Source: Vampirovibrionales bacterium (lineage in GTDB: Bacteria > Cyanobacteriota > Vampirovibrionia > Vampirovibrionales > Vampirovibrionaceae). Taken from it: a stretch of DNA of 64,000 nucleotides. The stretch lies in NCBI GenBank assembly GCA_029262635.1, contig JAJCZA010000005.1:599135-663134 (forward strand), in the 5' to 3' direction. Below are positions 61,416 to 64,000 of the stretch, one piece after another; the first letter of the stretch is position 1; each line of letters begins with the position of its first letter. The notes under the pieces are model-generated. The model was not told the DNA's origin and searched no databases. It worked only from the letters and a program-made list of their open reading frames with translations. The position numbers and the translations under genes are program-made.

Positions 61416-62939
61416 TTAGTCGTCGATTTGAGCTTTCTGAAGGGAGTCGCTGTAGTCGACAAAACAGGATTTCCACTCACAGAAGGTATCCAGTGCCGTT
61501 TGACCGGCATCCCGGTGACCATTCCCTGTGTTTTTCATCCCGCCAAACGGCAGGTGCACTTCGGCGCCAATGGTTGGGGCATTGACATAGGTCAGGCCGG
61601 ACTCCAGATCACGCAAAGCCGTAAACGCCTGATTCACATCCTTGGTGTAGATCGCTGTTGACAAGCCAAAGTCAATCGCATTGGCGACCTGAATGGCTTC
61701 TTTTAACCCATCGACAGGGATTAATGCCGTGACTGGGCCAAAAATCTCTTCTTGTGCAATGCGCATGGTGGATTTTACATTGTCAAATAGGGTAGGCTGA
61801 ACAAACCAGCCGGAGCCAGCTGTTGTTTCCCGGCTTCCACCGGCCAACATGTCAGCGCCTTCGGCTTTACCAATTTCAATGTACTCCAGAATTTTATTCA
61901 TGGCAGCTTCGTTAACAACAGGGCCAATATTAACGCCGTCATTCAGGCCATAGCCCAATTTCAAGGTTTTCATTTTGGTGAGAATTAATTCTCGAACCTT
62001 GGCATGGACCTTTCGATCCACAATCACTCGGCTGGTAGCGGTGCATCGTTGGCCAGATGTACCAAAGGCGCCCCAAACAACGCCCTCAACAGCCAGTTCT
62101 AGATTAGCGTCATCCATGATGATGCAGGCGTTTTTACCGCCCATCTCCAGCGTAACATGGCGAAAATCAGGTGCACAGGTTTCGTTAACGATACGGCCCA
62201 CTTCACACGAACCGGTAAAGGAAATCAGTTTGACGTTCTCACTTTTCATGAGTGGCATGCCGGCTTCTGAGCCCGAGCCACAAACCAGATTAATAACACC
62301 GGGCGGTACACCGGCTTCTTCAAAAATCTGAACCAGTAAAATCGATGATAACGGCGTATCGCTGGCGGGCTTTAGCACCATGGTGTTGCCGCAAATTAGT
62401 GCCGGGGCGATTTTCCAGCTTGGAATGGCCATCGGGAAATTCCAAGGGGTAATCAGTCCCACCACGCCCAAGGGCTGACGAACGGTCATGCAGAACTTAT
62501 TAACCAGTTCTGAGGGAGTGGTTTCACCAAACAGTCGACGTCCTTCGCCAGCCGCGTAAAACACCATATCAATGGCTTCCTGAACATCTCCTCGGGTTTC
62601 GGCAACCACTTTACCCATTTCACGGGTCATGGCTCGTGCTAATTCTTCTTTACGTTCAATTAGCAGGTTGCCTGCTTTAAACATAATTTCGCCTCGTTTG
62701 GGTGCTGGCACGAGTCGCCATTGTTCAAACGCTTTTTTGGCCGCTAAAATGGCTTCCTGAATATCCGCTTCGCCGGAGGCGGGAAACGTGCCAACCATAT
62801 CAGAAGGATCTGCCGGGTTGACGTTTTTAAAGGTCTTGCCGGATTTGGCTGGAACCCATTTTCCGCCAATATAGTTCAAATAGTCCTGAGAACCGGTCAC
62901 GGCACAGGATAAGTTTTGGGGTGCTGTCTGGGTCGTCAT
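61416..62939 (-). CDS. NAD(P)-dependent aldehyde dehydrogenase
   Basis: The 507-residue protein belongs to the ALDH superfamily: [20 protein letters not shown], the catalytic Glu in VTLEMGGKN, the catalytic Cys in [24 protein letters not shown] and the C-terminal [17 protein letters not shown]. The pattern is near the alpha-ketoglutaric semialdehyde and piperideine/pyrroline carboxylate groups, but the substrate cannot be fixed. GAGAGG lies six bases before the ATG. It is a single-gene unit with a strong terminator (61348-61387). Confidence 0.93.
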   Translation of the reverse strand: MTTQTAPQNLSCAVTGSQDYLNYIGGKWVPAKSGKTFKNVNPADPSDMVGTFPASGEADIQEAILAAKKAFEQWRLVPAPKRGEIMFKAGNLLIERKEELARAMTREMGKVVAETRGDVQEAIDMVFYAAGEGRRLFGETTPSELVNKFCMTVRQPLGVVGLITPWNFPMAIPSWKIAPALICGNTMVLKPASDTPLSSILLVQIFEEAGVPPGVINLVCGSGSEAGMPLMKSENVKLISFTGSCEVGRIVNETCAPDFRHVTLEMGGKNACIIMDDANLELAVEGVVWGAFGTSGQRCTATSRVIVDRKVHAKVRELILTKMKTLKLGYGLNDGVNIGPVVNEAAMNKILEYIEIGKAEGADMLAGGSRETTAGSGWFVQPTLFDNVKSTMRIAQEEIFGPVTALIPVDGLKEAIQVANAIDFGLSTAIYTKDVNQAFTALRDLESGLTYVNAPTIGAEVHLPFGGMKNTGNGHRDAGQTALDTFCEWKSCFVDYSDSLQKAQIDD

Positions 62940-63046
62940 AACAACCTCTCCTTTTACTTAAATAAAAGCGCTGATAACAAAGTGTCTTGCGATTATATCG
63001 GAAAAGCCTCTTTTTCGCTACAACCTTACTTTCCTCTTTGGGTGCT

Positions 63047-63916
63047 TTAGCCGAGTTTTAAACCACATTGGCGTTCTAAAAAGTCTCGAAGAGAATTTAT
63101 GTTGAGCACCCTTCCCCGTTTGCAGTCTCCGTTTAGATTGCCTTCGATTAAAATGCCGATTAAATCACCTTCTTTATTATAAACAGGACTTCCGGAGTCT
63201 CCGTTTTTAATTTTTCCACTCATATATTCTAGATTGAAGTCCGAACCGATATCGGCTTGTTCTAAGAGGGTTGTTATCTCAACCTTATCTATAAACCCTT
63301 GTTGTCTTGAAGAGCAAACAATCGCTGGTTCGCCTTGACGAAGGTTGAGTCCCAGGAAACTGGACGGTGCTAATTGAGGGGGATGAGACACGAGTCGGCC
63401 ATGGCCTTGGGTGGGCTCTAGTAACATGAGGTCATTGTAATACATGATATCCGGGTAGAGTTCGTCAAGCCAGTCCTTTTTATCGTATTGCTGAACAATT
63501 TTGGCTAGGCCGGAAACATTCTGTTGTTTTTTGGGGTCTCTTGAGCCAAAAAAGAACTCGGCCATTCCGTGTAACTCCATCGTGTTGGCCTCAAACAAAT
63601 GGCGGCAGGTTAAAATGTAGTAGGTTCCTGTTTTTATGTCGCGAATCCACACACCTGAACCATTAAAGGAATAGTTATTACTACGGAGGCTTACGGTATT
63701 TGGCCGGAGAGACTCGGCAACGTCATCTAATGGTTTAATCGGTTTAAACCATGAACGCCACCACCCTACAACCCTTGTAGGCGTTTCGGGTAATTCCAGT
63801 TGCCCTGGCGGTGAACAGTTCCCTTTGAAACTTAAAGAAAAAGTTGAAAGGCTGTGTTGAAATGGCTGATTCATCGAAGGGGATGGGAAGGGTCTCGAAA
63901 CAGCTTGTAATTTCAT
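63047..63916 (-). CDS. Trypsin-like serine protease with Phe-Gly leader
   Basis: The 289-residue protein shows a complete chymotrypsin-fold triad: LTCRHLFEA (His), MYYNDLMLLEPT (Asp) and KNGDSGSPVYNKEG (Ser with oxyanion-hole GDSG). The final third ends with DLIGILIEGN. The first 45 residues are a Ser/Pro/Phe-rich leader with FSLSFKGNC, the same leader style as several hypothetical genes in this window; it does not look like a Sec signal peptide, as there is no continuous hydrophobic stretch. The protein might be exported by another route or act in the cytoplasm. No typical ribosome-binding site is visible before the ATG. The substrate is unknown. Confidence 0.8.
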   Translation of the reverse strand: MKLQAVSRPFPSPSMNQPFQHSLSTFSLSFKGNCSPPGQLELPETPTRVVGWWRSWFKPIKPLDDVAESLRPNTVSLRSNNYSFNGSGVWIRDIKTGTYYILTCRHLFEANTMELHGMAEFFFGSRDPKKQQNVSGLAKIVQQYDKKDWLDELYPDIMYYNDLMLLEPTQGHGRLVSHPPQLAPSSFLGLNLRQGEPAIVCSSRQQGFIDKVEITTLLEQADIGSDFNLEYMSGKIKNGDSGSPVYNKEGDLIGILIEGNLNGDCKRGRVLNINSLRDFLERQCGLKLG

Positions 63917-64000
63917 GAGATGCTTTCTGTTTGAAACACGTGTTTAACTTGTCGTGTTTCAAACAAAACCTCTCGATCCTAAGAAGTGCTTTAAAAACAG

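Overview
The window is a gene-dense piece of chromosome from a free-living or predatory diderm bacterium. It is almost entirely housekeeping genes, interleaved with short lineage-specific genes. Several traits together point to the non-photosynthetic sister lineage of Cyanobacteria (Melainabacteria/Vampirovibrionia): a YidC whose extracytoplasmic insertion sits between the second and third core membrane segments, an HflX with a very long N-terminal extension, an OstA/LptD-like outer-membrane protein, a Tad pilus machine, and no photosynthesis genes. This placement is inference from remembered family traits, not a computed phylogeny. No rRNA, tRNA, CRISPR array, insertion sequence or prophage was recognised.

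Layout. 0-6.1 kb: partial pheS, an acyl-CoA dehydrogenase, a P-loop nucleotide kinase-like gene, purD, a large cell-wall amidase coupled to pyrF. 6.3-8.2 kb: three small genes for membrane-hairpin proteins with unusual Phe-Gly leaders. 8.2-11.1 kb: Nudix hydrolase, M20 peptidase, RNase AS-like exonuclease and another leader-bearing small protein. 11.3-15.4 kb: mdh, a frameshifted orphan gene, a divergent ilvC and lysS. 15.7-22.3 kb: mostly hypothetical genes, a secreted family-10-like glycosidase with duplicated N-terminal domains, an Asn/Gln-rich protein, an RDD protein and a QueE-like radical SAM enzyme. 22.6-28.1 kb: accA, accD, an LptD-like barrel, an EnvC-like M23 murein hydrolase factor and a 40-residue membrane peptide. 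28.4-33.7 kb: a small ORF, a methionine gamma-lyase-like PLP enzyme, dnaA and, divergently, rpmH-rnpA-yidD-yidC. 33.7-36.7 kb: def-fmt-rsmB. 36.8-39.9 kb: DUF4129-DUF4350-MoxR. 39.9-48.8 kb: pyrK-pyrD, a lipoprotein, pyk, hflX, an orphan OppF-type ATPase and acs behind a structured leader. 48.8-51.5 kb: RDD and SpoIIM genes, divergent, then a metallophosphoesterase. 51.6-59.2 kb: Tad pilus operon cpaB-cpaC-cpaE-cpaF-tadB-tadC. 59.4-63.9 kb: asnS, a CBS protein, an aldehyde dehydrogenase and a trypsin-like protease.

How they fit together. Pyrimidine synthesis (pyrF, pyrK, pyrD), purine synthesis (purD), fatty-acid initiation (accA, accD), central carbon (mdh, pyk, acs) and four translation modules (pheS, lysS, asnS, def-fmt-rsmB) are scattered rather than clustered by pathway. 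Envelope functions (amidase, EnvC-like, LptD-like, YidC, Tad) recur through the window. The most unusual feature is a short Phe-Gly motif ([RSM]-F-G or F-[KQ]-G) in the low-complexity N-terminal leader of at least six otherwise dissimilar proteins, one of them a protease with a complete catalytic triad. This looks like a lineage-specific sorting or tethering signal and is the best candidate here for something undescribed.
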